From contig JAKULF010000005.1 in assembly GCA_022661535.1 (NCBI GenBank), positions 3,410,001 to 3,474,000 on the forward strand: DNA of 64,000 nt, in the 5' to 3' direction. Numbering within the stretch: the stretch's first letter is position 1; each line of letters begins with the position of its first letter. The translations under genes were made by a program, and so were the position numbers. Below the pieces are notes generated by a model. That model saw only the letters and a list, made by a program, of their open reading frames with translations. It had not been told where the DNA came from and made no database searches. The stretch comes from Eutypa lata (taxonomy: Eukaryota > Ascomycota > Sordariomycetes > Xylariales > Diatrypaceae). This document shows, piece by piece, positions 37,444 through 48,548 of this stretch.

Positions 37444-39007
37444 CTAATTGGCATGCCTTTTGAAAGCTTCGCATACTCGTACCATACTGCTTACTCCTCC
37501 TAAGGATAACGCGACCCCAGTAAATAGAATCAACACCCCGTAGCTGGTACCATAGCTCCCCGGCCAACCGATCGTCTTTTCCGCACCGTTAGATATCAGT
37601 GTCTCACTAATAGGTCCGCTCACAATGCTGCCAATGCCTCTCGCCGCTATTGTGAAGCCCAGCATCACGCTCAACTCCGAGTTCGGACTCTGTTTCTTGA
37701 TCTCCTTGGCTATACCGATCCACGTCGAGCTCCAACCCCCAGCAAAGATGCCGTAAAAGAAAGCAAAGGCACATAGGCTGCCAAAGTTGGTTGCAAAGCC
37801 CCAAGCGAAGAAGACAGAAACCGCGGCTCCCAGTGATAGAATAGTCAACGCCACGGAAATATGGTAGCGATCAACCAGGTATCCCGTTGAAATGGCCCCC
37901 ATGACAGTTGCCAAGTAGTATAGCGAGAGCATTCCCGCCGAGTCCATGTGGGAAGCACCGAAACGTTCAGCGAACGCTGTGCGATGATTCAGTCAGCTAA
38001 ACGTTTAAGGACTAGGTGGAGATATCTCTTACTTGGGAGATGAATGCCTGGTAGAAAGTTGCCAAGAGCCTGGAACGCATTACCAGCTTGGAGAATGGCG
38101 AATATTGGCGTCGCAAGGAAAGACAAGGTGATAGGCTCTGAGGTGCTGGGATGGTTTGGCTTCACGCGAGGGTGAAGAAAGTAAATCGACGGCAGAGACA
38201 GAATAGCAACAGCGAAGAACCAAGCTATAAGCATAGTACGATGTCCATATTTTTCAAGTCCCCATGTCATCAGAACACTATTTGTTGTCAGTTGCGTGGT
38301 AATCGAAGTGGACGATGATGTGTCTACATACGGAATAAGTATGCCTCCCAGGCCAGCGCCGCTTTCCTGGATGCCGAATGTAATCCCCTTCCGTTCCACA
38401 AACCACTCATCGAGAAACTGGAGAGTGACTGTGTTGACAACAGTCGCACCGAGTCCATACATCACGCCTTACGTAAGGAGCAGGTGCCAGACGGTGGAGG
38501 CAAATGCTGAGGCAAGTAGCGCTAAACATGTCGTGATGGATCCAAGGATGAGCGCGGCCCGCCTATACTGCCGATATCGGCGAAGACCAATAAATGTTAT
38601 AGGCGACGACAAATACAAAATACCCTGGGATGCAATTAGGAGAGATATACAAGGCAAAGAGTAAGAACTCGACATACCAAGGTAGTTGTTCCAACTGCAG
38701 GCAAACCCTCTGGATTTTCCGACAACGGGGGGTTTTTAGAGTAATACTGTTGAAATATCCCATACGAGAAAGGAAACCCTAGCTATGTAAACAAGACTAT
38801 ACACTGGTTTAACAGAAGGATTCGATACATACCCCAGGTGAGCGCAATTATCAGAAAACAACCAACCCAGAGAAAAAGCCAAGCGTGTCTGCCACGGTCC
38901 GGCGGATATGCATGGGCCGGAGCTCTGGCCTCATTTTCTTCTCTTGGATCGAGCTCGAAGAGGTTCGAGTCCTGCTCCTCGCGTAGTATATAGGTTTCCG
39001 AAGCCAT
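37444..39007 (-). pseudogene. MFS transporter, monocarboxylate-porter (MCT/MCH) type, one premature stop
   Basis: Exons 39007-38833, 38778-38678, 38624-38332, 38277-38033, 37976-37444 join in frame to a 448-codon MCT-like carrier. Visible features: acidic cytosolic N terminus, WLFLWVGCFLIIALTWG (TM1) and FPFSYGIFQQYY, then GVMYGLGA, FVERKGITFGIQESGAGLGG, TFAERFGAS, and ATVMGAISTGYLVDRY. The only lesion is TAA at 38471-38469, exactly where the family has the near-invariant Gln of the (T)QG(V) motif after TM3-4, so a CAA-to-TAA change is the simple explanation. No splice alternative removes it in frame. If translated, only the first quarter-to-third would be made. The gene starts 0.3 kb from the RIP island. 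Alternative: sequencing error or strain polymorphism. Confidence 0.72.
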
Positions 39008-39574
39008 TGTAAGTAATTAGTAGCTTGCCAGAATTGCATCGACTCCTAGAAATGTATCACACAGAAAACAGAAAATTGTTCTTCACTCATCAGATCCCGG
39101 GTCTAAAGAGTAGATGGGGTAGTGTCACTTATAGGCTTCTAGCCGATGGCTTAACAGATGAATCAACGGAAATAGGTTCTTCCGCTCTAGCAGTTATGTA
39201 ATGGAATATCGTAAGAGCCATCTTCATTGTAGCATACACATATAGGCATATATGTATATTCTGTTGGTGGAAGGTTGCATTGTGGACGCCTTTTGAAACA
39301 TGGTTTTTAAGGATGTTCGCGCAAGTTTATCTTTTCCACATCCTTTCAAGCATATAACACTAGCACTAACACATTTTCCTCTTTCTTTTCCATTTGCTAC
39401 CAATAGCCCAGGTTGTACATACTTACAATGAAAATATATTGCTCTGGTTACCCCTCTTGGGATCAGAGCCATGGGGGACGTTATGAGCCCCTTTTCAAGC
39501 TTGCTCTTTCTGAAAGGCCAGTACAAGATTGTCTTTTCCGACCGCCTAGAGGCATCACAAAATATCTGGTTGAT
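39008..39574. other. intergenic
   Basis: Upstream of the MFS gene; the open frame at 39224-39526 has no recognisable content. Confidence 0.5.
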
Positions 39575-39931
39575 CTATGAAGCTGATCCGATTGTAGCTC
39601 TATTCTCTAGCGCTAATCTTACAAAGACGGCAAGAACCACAGCATAAGCAGAGGTTGCTGACATGACCTCCTTATGACTATCCAATCGCCATGACACCAA
39701 TGCTCTGAAGACTGTGACACATACTGTAGTTAAAACGAGACATGTATAAAGGGTGTTGTTAAATACCATCAGCCACATAGCGCCGATCAAATAAGAACCC
39801 CCGAGTCCGGCTATGAAAAGGCGTCCTTTGTATCCCTTGATCTGTAGGTTGCACGAGGTCTCTATCCGAATGTAAAACGCCTGTAACAATATGCAATAGA
39901 GACCAAGCCCAAGTTTTTTTACCTCCCCCAA
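39575..39931 (-). pseudogene. DUF6594-like C-terminal fragment (membrane part only)
   Basis: The last 85 residues contain three hydrophobic segments: FIAGLGGSYLIGAMWLMVF, LYTCLVLTTVCVTVF and TSAYAVVLAVFVRLAL. With the intervening SHKEVMSATSAYAVVLAVFV this is the arrangement of the C-terminal membrane domain of fungal DUF6594 proteins ((K/R)(D/H)EV.AATAAYAAVLVVFV, from memory). The usual 150-200-residue soluble N-terminal part is not found upstream, where a different small frame (40346-40083) begins. A short intron (GTAAAAAAAC...TTACAG, about 39914-39871) may join one more small exon. Best read as a 5'-truncated remnant, or a gene with unrecognised small exons. Confidence 0.5.
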
Positions 39932-40082
39932 CCTTCTCAGGCATATGCCTAAGTCAGTCCGTGCCGCACTTCGACCAGCTCTTTGACAATACCGACGATA
40001 ATAACTGGAGTTAATCTAGGACTCCAGAAGAAACAATCAGTCGACGCAATGGAATGTCGGCAGAAGCCCAACGGGAGATGTG

Positions 40083-40346
40083 TCAGAGTCTAATCATAAT
40101 GCGATTGACGAGCTGGGTCAACTGGCGGAGATCGGCATTGTTGTTTTGCGCCTGGTGAAGCTGGCGACGGGCAGCGTGGAGCTGTAATCGCCCGATCAAG
40201 TATGTAATAAGCATCGCGACGACGGCAAATATGAGAGAGACAATGCTAAGGATGGTGTCCGTTTCGAGGGAGCCTCCTGTGGTAGACATTGATGTCGGGG
40301 TATCAGGGGCAGATGCTGGGTCAGCTGACGTAGAAGGGACAATCAT
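40083..40346 (-). CDS. small single-pass membrane protein, unknown function
   Basis: 87 aa: a Ser/Thr/Pro/Asp-rich N-terminal stretch, one clear transmembrane helix (TILSIVSLIFAVVAMLITYLIG, about residues 31-52) and a basic, amphipathic tail (QLHAARRQLHQAQNN). The second Met (residue 20) could be the real start. No family recognised. It sits between a DUF6594 remnant and a small inverted-repeat element. Coding status is supported only by the TM segment and the plausible composition. Confidence 0.42.
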   Translation of the reverse strand: MIVPSTSADPASAPDTPTSMSTTGGSLETDTILSIVSLIFAVVAMLITYLIGRLQLHAARRQLHQAQNNNADLRQLTQLVNRIMIRL

Positions 40347-40673
40347 GTGTACAGTTGTGAGTACGATGATCCTCCCACTTCTCTATTTCATCAGTTGTGT
40401 ATATATTAATGCTATGGGTCATAGGCATCCAGGTGAAGCTGTGTAAACTCCGCTTAGTGTACGGCTCAGGATAGGTCTGAATATCTGGCGTTGAAGAGCT
40501 GATGAAGAAAATAAAGAGGGTGTAAATACTTTTGCTCATCTTCGGGATGAATTTAAATAATGCCACAAAAGCACAAAGCTCAAGACTCGGAATAGTTCTT
40601 GTTGTTGCGTCATCTGGTTTTCAGCAGTTCTGAGGCTGTTGATGTAGTGATAACTGCGGTGCAGTGACATGAT

Positions 40674-41020
40674 AACTGCGAGCTGCGAACTGCGAAAGGA
40701 GTAGGAATTCCCTGGTTAAATTTCTTGGCAACCTCTACAACAGAGGGGCGCTATCAAGTTGACTCTATTGTGTATAATAACTATAGATTAACGCGTGCCG
40801 GTAAAGAAGAATTGAATTCATTCTCCAGGCTCGATAGTAGATTTACCGTGCTTGTCATAGAAGTCGGGCATGGCTATAGTGACTTTGGAAGAACAGTATA
40901 GGGGCATTGAGGATGGTTCAAGGCAGCGCTTCCAAACAGATATTTGATTAGACTTAGCTCCCACCCTACCTCGCAGTTCGCAATTGTGAGTCCGTGGTTC
41001 GCAGTTCGCAGTTCGCAGTT
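40674..41020. mobile_element. candidate small inverted-repeat (MITE-like) element
   Basis: 23-bp terminal arms, 40674-40696 (AACTGCGAGCTGCGAACTGC then GAA) and 40998-41020, are reverse complements at 22 of 23 positions and enclose about 300 bp with no coding content. Arms are built from a TTCGCAG heptamer, and a further partial copy lies at about 40975. No clear target-site duplication, so it may only be inverted simple repeats. Confidence 0.35.
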
Positions 41021-41060
41021 CGTCTTAATGGTGAGGTCACCTCTTGTGGCTGTGCCGCGG

Positions 41061-41203
41061 TGAGATCGGAGATCGGAGCATTTACTCCGCTCAATGCCAC
41101 CCATTCGTCTCCCTAAGCAGAATGTGTAACCGTGGCTAGCTATGGATGAGATCGAAGACCGGGTAATTTGCTCCGCTCGATGCTAGTCATCCGTCTCTCC
41201 AAG
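41061..41203. repeat. 57-bp imperfect tandem duplication
   Basis: 41061-41117 and 41147-41203 are similar 57-bp copies beginning TGAGATCG(G/A)AGA and ending C(G/C)TCTC(C/T)C(T/C)(A/C)AAG-like, separated by 29 bp, with CTCCGCTC conserved in the middle. It lies 127-270 bp upstream of the Zn2Cys6/ankyrin start codon, in its likely promoter. Confidence 0.6.
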
Positions 41204-41329
41204 GGGCTGCTGTTGAGCTTGAATTAAATATAAGACTGTAGGAAGGGAGCCTGGCATGTTGCTTCAACTCTTGACCGTCACTTAATAAAGTATCAAAACA
41301 ATATATAGGTTCTAGCAGCTAGCACAGTA

Positions 41330-42918
41330 ATGTCTTCCACGCCTATCTTCTGTCCACCCCCGAGTAACCAAGCAGCCGTGCGCTATGAAATTTTCGATTC
41401 TATCGAAGCTCCTAGTCAAGGGCTATTGTTTTCAACGCCATCAACACCACGCCAGAGAAAGCGACCATTGAAACAGGGCCAGCAAGCCCGAGTCAAATGC
41501 GACAATTGTCGTGCAGACCATCTACGTGTGAGTGGCTCACTTGCTAGTTCTTAAAGCCCCAATGTCATTTACATGTAAAGCTGACAGGAGTGTCTTGGTT
41601 CAGTGTAGTCCACCGAGGAGCAGCCCAACCCCTTTGGCATGCGCTACATGTAAGGAGTCGGGGAAAATCTGTGGTGGCTACATTGCCAAAAAGAGAAAGG
41701 GGCGCAGAACAAAGCAAACAATGGCATTGCAGATAACTCCAGAACAATCACATCTCTTCTCCCCCCCTCAGCAACCAAGCCGAACTCATGCCGAAGAAGA
41801 TGTAGTAAGATTCGAAGAAGGATTAGGTAGTAATCCATTCGGCACGCCCAGCATAATTGCAGCGCCAAACCAGAATGTAGAATGGGACTATGAAGATTTG
41901 TGAGTCTTCCTCGGAACCGAGTTTATGTAGGTGGTCGCTTATAATGAGCAGGGTTGATGTCACCAACGTCTTTTTCATTTTCAAAATCGAGCTTGTGACT
42001 CTACAACGCCAACATGAAAGGCTTACTACCATATTTGGGGAGACATGCCAGCCGGAGACATTAACAGAATGTTCTGAGTTCTTGCGTCGGTTTCTCCATA
42101 CACTGCGAAAAGAGAGTGAAACCCGTTTGGTGGCGGCCACGCCACGAGGTGCAGACGAAATCTTAGTACGACAAGTTCTCTCTGCTCTTGATGTTTCTGT
42201 TGAACGAGCGAATAGTACAAATTTATTCAGATGTCATAGCAATGACCTGTTATCAGAAAGTGATATTCGAGTCGACATGATAAGGTCTGAAGTTTTTGGA
42301 AATGCCATTATGAAGGTGACGCGAGACGCTTGCCAGTCCCGAAAAGGCTTGTCGAAGGAGCGCCTGCAGAAATTGAAATCTCTTTGGGGATGGGTCTTAT
42401 CCAAAATGCCTTGCATCGAACGCAAGCTAGGTATGAAAATACCCGAGGCCTTGCGAAATGAAGCAGCTAGTCTCCCGGCTGCTCTAATATGTGGATCGTG
42501 GGGCTGTGATATTGCCAGCGAAGCATTTATCGACTTCTCGATCCTCTGGAACTGGATACGCCCGTATCTACTTAGGTCACTAAACAGCCCAGCCCAGTTC
42601 GGCTGGTTGCTGGACCCCGAATCCGTTATGACTCCATGGCGTGTTAAGAGGTGGGACCTTGAAGCGCAAGACGTATTTGGGCACACATTTTTCCACGCGG
42701 CCGCGTTAGTAGACAGGCCGGAGTGGTCTACAAGGCGCGGCATTCAAGCAACTACATCGCGAGTCTGCACAAAAAATGGAAGGACAGTCCTGCATTATGC
42801 CACTGCGGCTGGCAATGAAGCCCTTTGCAAGTCTTTATGTTTTCGAGGTGTTGCGTTGGTTGATAAAAACGGCATCTTTTTGTATCCTCCAGCTCCTGCA
42901 GTTTCTGCACGGATATAG
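41330..42918 (+). CDS. Zn2Cys6 binuclear-cluster protein with C-terminal ankyrin-like repeat
   Basis: 486 aa; exons 41330-41527, 41604-41899, 41952-42918. Joining exons 1 and 2 creates a perfect fungal zinc-cluster spacing, C57-x2-C60-x6-C67-x11-C79-x2-C82-x6-C89 (VKCDNCRADHLR then CSPPR...CATCKESGKICGGY), preceded by a basic RQRKRP patch and followed by KKRKGRRTK. The middle part is helical with no recognised domain. Near the C terminus DVFGHTFFHAAAL and NGRTVLHYATAAGNEALC look like ankyrin repeats, followed by the start of another unit (GVALVDKNG) that stops after 17 unrelated residues. Predicted nuclear DNA-binding regulator. The zinc cluster only appears with the splice at 41604, which argues the model is right. 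The abrupt end may be a truncation. Confidence 0.72.
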
Positions 42919-44639
42919 TATATACTATCAAAATAGACATACCGAGCTGCCGGCATTCTTTACGACGCAAGTCAACCCTTGACAGTAAGATATCACTCCT
43001 ATGACATAAAACTAAAATGTGAAGAAAGCCTGGCACCACCGCGTCAATACTAAATACAACCATCATTACCACCTGCCTTAAGTCAGTCAAAGTCGTTACC
43101 TCTACTTGCCCTAGACACAGCGTAGTTCAGAACGAATAATAGGAAGTAAGGGGTTGGCTGTCAAACGACACAATGGTTACCGGGAAGCGCTGTGTTAGAC
43201 TGTAATATGAGCAATCCACTAATACCATATAAATTTGTGAAATCTGTCGGGTGATTTCTCCGGCTCAGTGATACTCATGTATGCCTTATACGAATACAGC
43301 GGATATTATTTTAGCAAATTATGGTAAATTTTCCGTTTTATATCATGGTAATCATCGTAGCCTATGACGCACAGCGGCATATATCTCTCTCAACTGACCC
43401 TATTAGTTTTAAGTGTTGATATTTCAATTTCAATGTACGCCCATGTGTAGGGTCTTTTGCAATTATAACTACTTACCCACTAGTGTTATGGTTGTCCTCG
43501 TCGCTGTGACTATCGTCATATCTATTATCGTCGTGCCCTAGTTAGAAGCTTCCCCGCAAATCGACCTCGCCTAGCAACGACAGGGTCATGCTTGGCCTCC
43601 ACATACATGGGTGAGTGGACATATAGATGGGGATAAGATAAAATTATAGGTGTTGAAGTTGGCAAGCAGAGATGAATACTTAAGACCGGGTGGAACGTCA
43701 TGAGCACCTACATCCACTGGTCACGAGGAACGGGCGCTGCTGGTACGATTGAGGGCTGGGGTCACGCTTTTGCTCTATTGCTTACCTAGAGCTCTTATCC
43801 GATTCATCGCATCATCTAGTAAGAAACGAAGCACATTACATGGGAGATGGAACGCCTGAGGGGTGTTTTCAGACTACTGATCCCGAAATTCGATCACATA
43901 TTCAAGGAAACGAAGAGGGCTTGACGAACAGCCAATGGGATGTCTTGCTGTACGCCCCTCCCTCCTCACTCATATCCTCATTGATCTGTATTCTAGAGCA
44001 AAAATACGTGGGATCGTTCTTCTCGCCCTAGGACATCGATTCCGAGTGACGTAACTTGTAAGTGGTATTTGACCTTGTTACCTACAAACATAACTGCGTT
44101 ATTGTCTTCGCTATTTAAAGTAATAGTTAGAGGTTGAGTTGAAGCCGGAAGTTTTTGGTGTGCGAGTCAGGTATTAGCCTACTACCCCCACCCATATGTT
44201 ATAGTGGAACTTAACCTCTTTAGGCCTAATTATTACCTGAAATAGGCACGGATAATTGGAATGACGATCGTCCATCGTCCCTGAAACAGGAACACGTAAC
44301 GCCTACCGACGCCATTACCCGACGCCATCCCGTGCTTCCCTCAGTGATCTTCAGCGTTAGATTCCGGGATTTACACGACTACCTTCTTGTAATATTCAAG
44401 TGTGTCCAATGATCTACCACACTTAAGCACAACATCCGACCAGATTTCCTTAAAACCCAGTGGACTCTTCTTTTCCAATGCGAACGCGCCACTTCTTGTC
44501 CTCTCTCTCTCTGCAGTCTCCAGCCGGATCTTCATTCCGCTACACTCTACGACCCGATTGAACCGAATAGTTAGTCGACAGTCACTGAAATTACGTGCAT
44601 ACTGTATTCACCGCCAACAATTCACCAGCCAATTCGACG
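42919..44639. other. intergenic, 1.7 kb
   Basis: Between the zinc-cluster gene and the Mpv17-like gene. A 63-codon frame at 43840 has no recognisable motif. Pyrimidine-rich leader (TCCTCTCTCTCTCTGCAG) near 44500 precedes the Mpv17-like gene. Confidence 0.5.
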
Positions 44640-45269
44640 ATGCCTTCGCCGATGATCAGGGCCACATTGGCCGCTACGGCCCTCGCCGCCACCTCCAATG
44701 TGCTCGCGCAGTTCCTCGAGGCGTATCGAGACCAGGAACCGTTCGCGTTCGATCTCGCCAAGTTCCTGCGCTTCGTCATCCTCTCCCTCATAACCGCCCC
44801 TCCGAACTACATGTGGCAGCAGCTGCTCGAGCGAACGTTCCCGGCCTACGAGCGCAAGGCGCAGGCGCCCGCGTCGGTGGCCCACGACCCAGAGAAGCAG
44901 GAGATGAGCCTAGCAGATCGCGATGACGGCAGCGTGGGAACAGGCGGTGGAGACGTGGAGCAGAAACCTAAGCTTAACTTGCGGAACACCATGACGAAAT
45001 GGTTCGTCGACTGCATCACGCTCGGGGCCATCTTCAACACGGTCGCGTTCTTCATTCTTATGGGCTTCTTGAAGAGGCAGTCGCTCGACCAGATTGGGCA
45101 CAACATCCGGACCGAGACGATCCCGATCATCGTTGCGGGATACAAGATCTGGCCCTTCGCCTCCATCATCAGCTTTAGCTGCGTTCCTGTTGAGAAGCGC
45201 ATCGTCTTCCTTAACTTCGTCGGTCTCATCTGGGGTATCTACATGAGTCTTGTTGCTACGAGGGTTTGA
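44640..45269 (+). CDS. Mpv17/PMP22 family membrane protein
   Basis: 209 aa, no intron. Four hydrophobic segments. The C-terminal family signature is present: KIWPFASIISFSCVPVEKRI, then FLNFVGLIWGIYMSL. The family sits in the inner mitochondrial or peroxisomal membrane (Mpv17, Sym1, PMP22) and is thought to form channels or maintain membrane and mtDNA homeostasis. An Asp/Glu/Gly-rich hydrophilic loop (EKQEMSLADRDDGSVG) of about 45 residues between TM2 and TM3 is larger than in Sym1 and matches the divergent accessory members in moulds. The first ATG in frame at 44640 is chosen; the frame is open upstream but has no ATG. Coding region is notably GC-rich compared with its flanks. Confidence 0.85.
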   Translation: MPSPMIRATLAATALAATSNVLAQFLEAYRDQEPFAFDLAKFLRFVILSLITAPPNYMWQQLLERTFPAYERKAQAPASVAHDPEKQEMSLADRDDGSVGTGGGDVEQKPKLNLRNTMTKWFVDCITLGAIFNTVAFFILMGFLKRQSLDQIGHNIRTETIPIIVAGYKIWPFASIISFSCVPVEKRIVFLNFVGLIWGIYMSLVATRV

Positions 45270-47302
45270 AATTCTCGCACAACACTGTATGAGGAGGCTG
45301 GTGGAGAATTGTATTCAAATACGTCTGCGTTTTGACATATCCTACGTTAATCACTGGAGGACTACATAGTTGGATTACCTGTTTAGGGCACAGTCACTGC
45401 TGCACTCCATTGAACGGCCAAGTGATAGTGCCTGAAATTAGTTGTGGCACGCAGATGATTTAGGTTGCTTCTAGTCTGGCTCATTAAGTAATCTTCGAGC
45501 TTCCCGACCCAGGGAAGTCAGGATTCAAACAGTACGCACGTGGCGTATGGCGCAACTTCTGGAAATATTATGACTAATTAAGTGGTACGCTCGGTACGTC
45601 CTGGAGATGTCATCGGAACATCAAACACAGATAGAAGTTGGCACACTTGAGCCGTTTATGCTCTACAGCATAGAAACACAAATACCAGTATCTGGCCGCG
45701 AAGTCGAGATGGCAACGTCCCCTGCTTCGCCATATTATTGTGAAAATGACCTAAAGTTGGCCAGCCGCATCTACTCATAATATAGGGGAAAATACCGTCT
45801 TCAACTACCTTGAGATTCCAGCCTTGTTTAAAATACGAAACCAAATGCATTTCAACAGGGCTCCTAATTTCGAAGGCGTACAGTATATGCATTAGAATAT
45901 GTGCTCCCACCCATGGGAAGACTCCATCTCCCGGCCTTTCCGATAGATATGTTCAGCATTCCGCACCCATGGCCGTAGTTGCGCCCATAGACGCCGAATA
46001 CGCAAATAGGCCCGACTGGTTTATATTATGCCTGACTGACGAACTCTATGTCACACATTGAATGGTCACATTCACTAACCCCAAGGCTAGCAGGGGATCA
46101 ATACAAGTCATCCGAACTAGCAGCAAACACATCTTGCTGAATACTGTAATTGGGATAGGTTGGTAGGTTACGCATAGCCCGCCATTAAGTCATGCGTACA
46201 AGGATACGTCCAGCAACCCTGACCATGTCAGACGACATATGTTCGAGTCTCCGTCAAAGTAGTCAGTAGGCGCATCAGACCTAATATAATGGCACAGCAG
46301 GGAGGCCACATTCAGGCCATCCCAAGAGTGATGACTGTTAAAGTAGCTCTAAATATACTCGACAAGATTTGTAAATATATGTTACTGTGTTATAAGCCTC
46401 CTTGTAAGATCACTGTGAATAGGGGCCCCCTTATTGCACACGATGTAGTATCTTCAGAGAACTGTGTCTACTAGTACGATAAATATATCATGTTCAAGTC
46501 TATCAAAGATCATCACTCAGCTTTTGTATTTATTTCCAACGCCATCGACCTGTCTTCACGAGATCTGCTTACCAGGCGAGGATTGTGAACTTCATGTCTT
46601 CATAATCAACATTGGCTATGTATCTTGCTAACTAATCACGGTCCCTTCTAAGTTCCCCGGGGTGATAATCATAGAAGTAGACAATCATAACTAGAGGGGA
46701 TGGTCAAAACGTAGCTCCAATAACCCATACGCGTACCTATTGTGTCTATAGAACTAATCACAGCTTAGACTGAGGGGCGTGAACAATGCGATTCAATCTC
46801 TACTTTTGCAGGATCATATTATACTTCGTCGCATCCACACAACGCAACAAACATAATAGGATCCTCCCCTTTGTGCTGTTCTTCGATGGATGGAGGTCAT
46901 TAGCCGAAGCATTGTTTGCCGCTTGCTCACACAGCTCTATTAATCCACATATTGAGCCAACTATAATGTATCTTTAGCGTCATAGGCTACGAGGTCGGAT
47001 AGCAAGCAGAACAATAGGGAAGATAGCCATCGATAATTCAATGCAGGATTTTAGCTACTGATTGTTCACCTGACCACTGTCGTGACATTGTTCCACTCCA
47101 GCCTTTTCCTTAAACGATGACTCAATCACCTCTAAATTTCTTTCCACAACACTACATAAGTGTGCTCCATTATCAACCATAACACAACTTCAAGCCGACC
47201 AAGTTAATCCTATCTGGAATAACTTTGCTGCTTGCTACCCTCTCGATACTCGCTATTTCTGATCTTTCCATTTCAGTGTTTCAGTAAACACGTTCAGCAA
47301 GG
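45270..47302. other. intergenic, 2 kb
   Basis: No supported gene; frames at 45656-45910, 45810-46061 and 46289-46474 show no motif. Confidence 0.5.
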
Positions 47303-48185
47303 ATGCGTTTCTTTTTAGCCACCGTGCTAGCTTTTATGGTTGCGCAATTTGTAAGACGTTCAGCTTGGTGAAGCCATACAGTCTAACACGGATACTAACC
47401 GCGCTTTCTTCCAGGTTGCGGCCGGTTCTACGTCGCCTTCGTCTCTTCAGCTGCCAAATGGATACACCGAGGTTCAGTCGTTCATAACATTCCATGGACG
47501 AGTGGTAGACGGAGGCCAGAATGTTACCCTCAAAGGCACCGTGGAGCAGATCGTCGCCCAGATCAAGAGAGTCAACCCGACATACTTTGCGCGCAACAGC
47601 ACCATCAAGGCATCAGACCACGACGAATCCAAGGCCGAAGCCGGAAAGGTAATATGCATGCCACATCATACAGTCACCTCGAAGTACATGAAATAACCTA
47701 TACGATAGAGCACTCTGTTCTGCAATCTTCCCGACGGCGCCCCCGGTTACATCGAGCCTATCGAGGAAGCGATTCAGTACCTGGGAGCCCTTAACGGTTA
47801 TTGTGGAGCTTCGCCGGGTCCAGGTGCTTGTGGGAGGATCAGCTGCTCTTACCAGAGCGCGATATGGTGAGTGATCCCCTGCCTGAAAAGTGCCCAGAAC
47901 GCAGAGTGAATTTCCAGACCCTTCAGTATGCCATCATATTCACCGAGGACGAAGAGGGCCTGCATTTTTACTTTTCTTGCTGTGGTATGTACATCCATGG
48001 TTCTAACCTAGAATAGGTGGTGCAACGACAAGACTGTCGATGTGAGCTACCCGTGTTACTGGTTCGCCCGGAATGCCAAGTATGTCCTCGATAACTGCAG
48101 AAATGACAATATGGAGGAGGTACAAGGGCAGTCATTCTCGAAAGACAGTTCGTGGAACGTTATTGTTGGCGGTGCCTCATGTTGA
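47303..48185 (+). CDS. small secreted cysteine-rich protein (effector-like)
   Basis: 202 aa from four exons: 47303-47350, 47415-47648, 47709-47866, 48017-48185; all phases agree. The signal peptide MRFFLATVLAFMVAQF is split by intron 1. The mature protein has two parts: a region with FITFHGRVVDGGQNVTLKG (about 36-60) and a cysteine-rich C-terminal half with eight cysteines, which could form four disulfides. The segment ISCSYQSAIWWCND is formed only by joining exons 3 and 4. From memory, S-C-S-x-x-S-A-I-x-W-C-N-D recurs in small secreted proteins of plant-associated ascomycetes, but no function is known to me. No catalytic motif. The location, in a gene-poor stretch between long intergenic regions, is common for effector genes. 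Confidence 0.75.
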
Positions 48186-48548
48186 TCCCGTTGATTATCT
48201 ATCAGCTAGCAGTTGACCCCTACTGCTTGCTGCATGCCCGTGGAGGAAAGGCAGTGTTCTTTCATCGGGGCCTGCCGGTATCATCAGCACTGGAGGGAAT
48301 TCGGCAAAAGTGGAAGATTCAGAGGATATTTTCACGTTGCTCAGGGTGGATAGTATTGCCGTAATAGGGGCGGTTGATGGATCACATTACCCAGTAGATC
48401 ATTAACACAGCTCTGTATCGTAATTCTATAATTAATATGCATGCCTGCATTCTACTGCACCCAGTCCCAATTCCCTTATTGTATATCAGTAGGATGTTGT
48501 GAAATCCAACTATTAATACGCAAATTTTCTTAGTTCTTATACAAGATT
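48186..48548. other. intergenic
   Basis: 3' flank of the secreted-protein gene; nothing recognised. Confidence 0.5.

Noticed and set aside
38278..38331. Read-through of the MFS exon giving a 17-residue Ser/Thr insertion
   Set aside because: A GTATGT donor at 38331 and TAG acceptor at 38278 remove it in frame and restore the family sequence, so it is an intron.
43840..44031. 63-codon ATG-initiated frame
   Set aside because: No recognisable domain, signal peptide or splice context; length is within chance expectation.
44622..45229. Long minus-strand frames opposite the Mpv17-like gene
   Set aside because: GC-rich coding sequence suppresses stops on the opposite strand; no motif in them.
46236..46256. 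GTTCGAGTCT, similar to a tRNA B box
   Set aside because: No A box, acceptor stem or cloverleaf can be formed around it.
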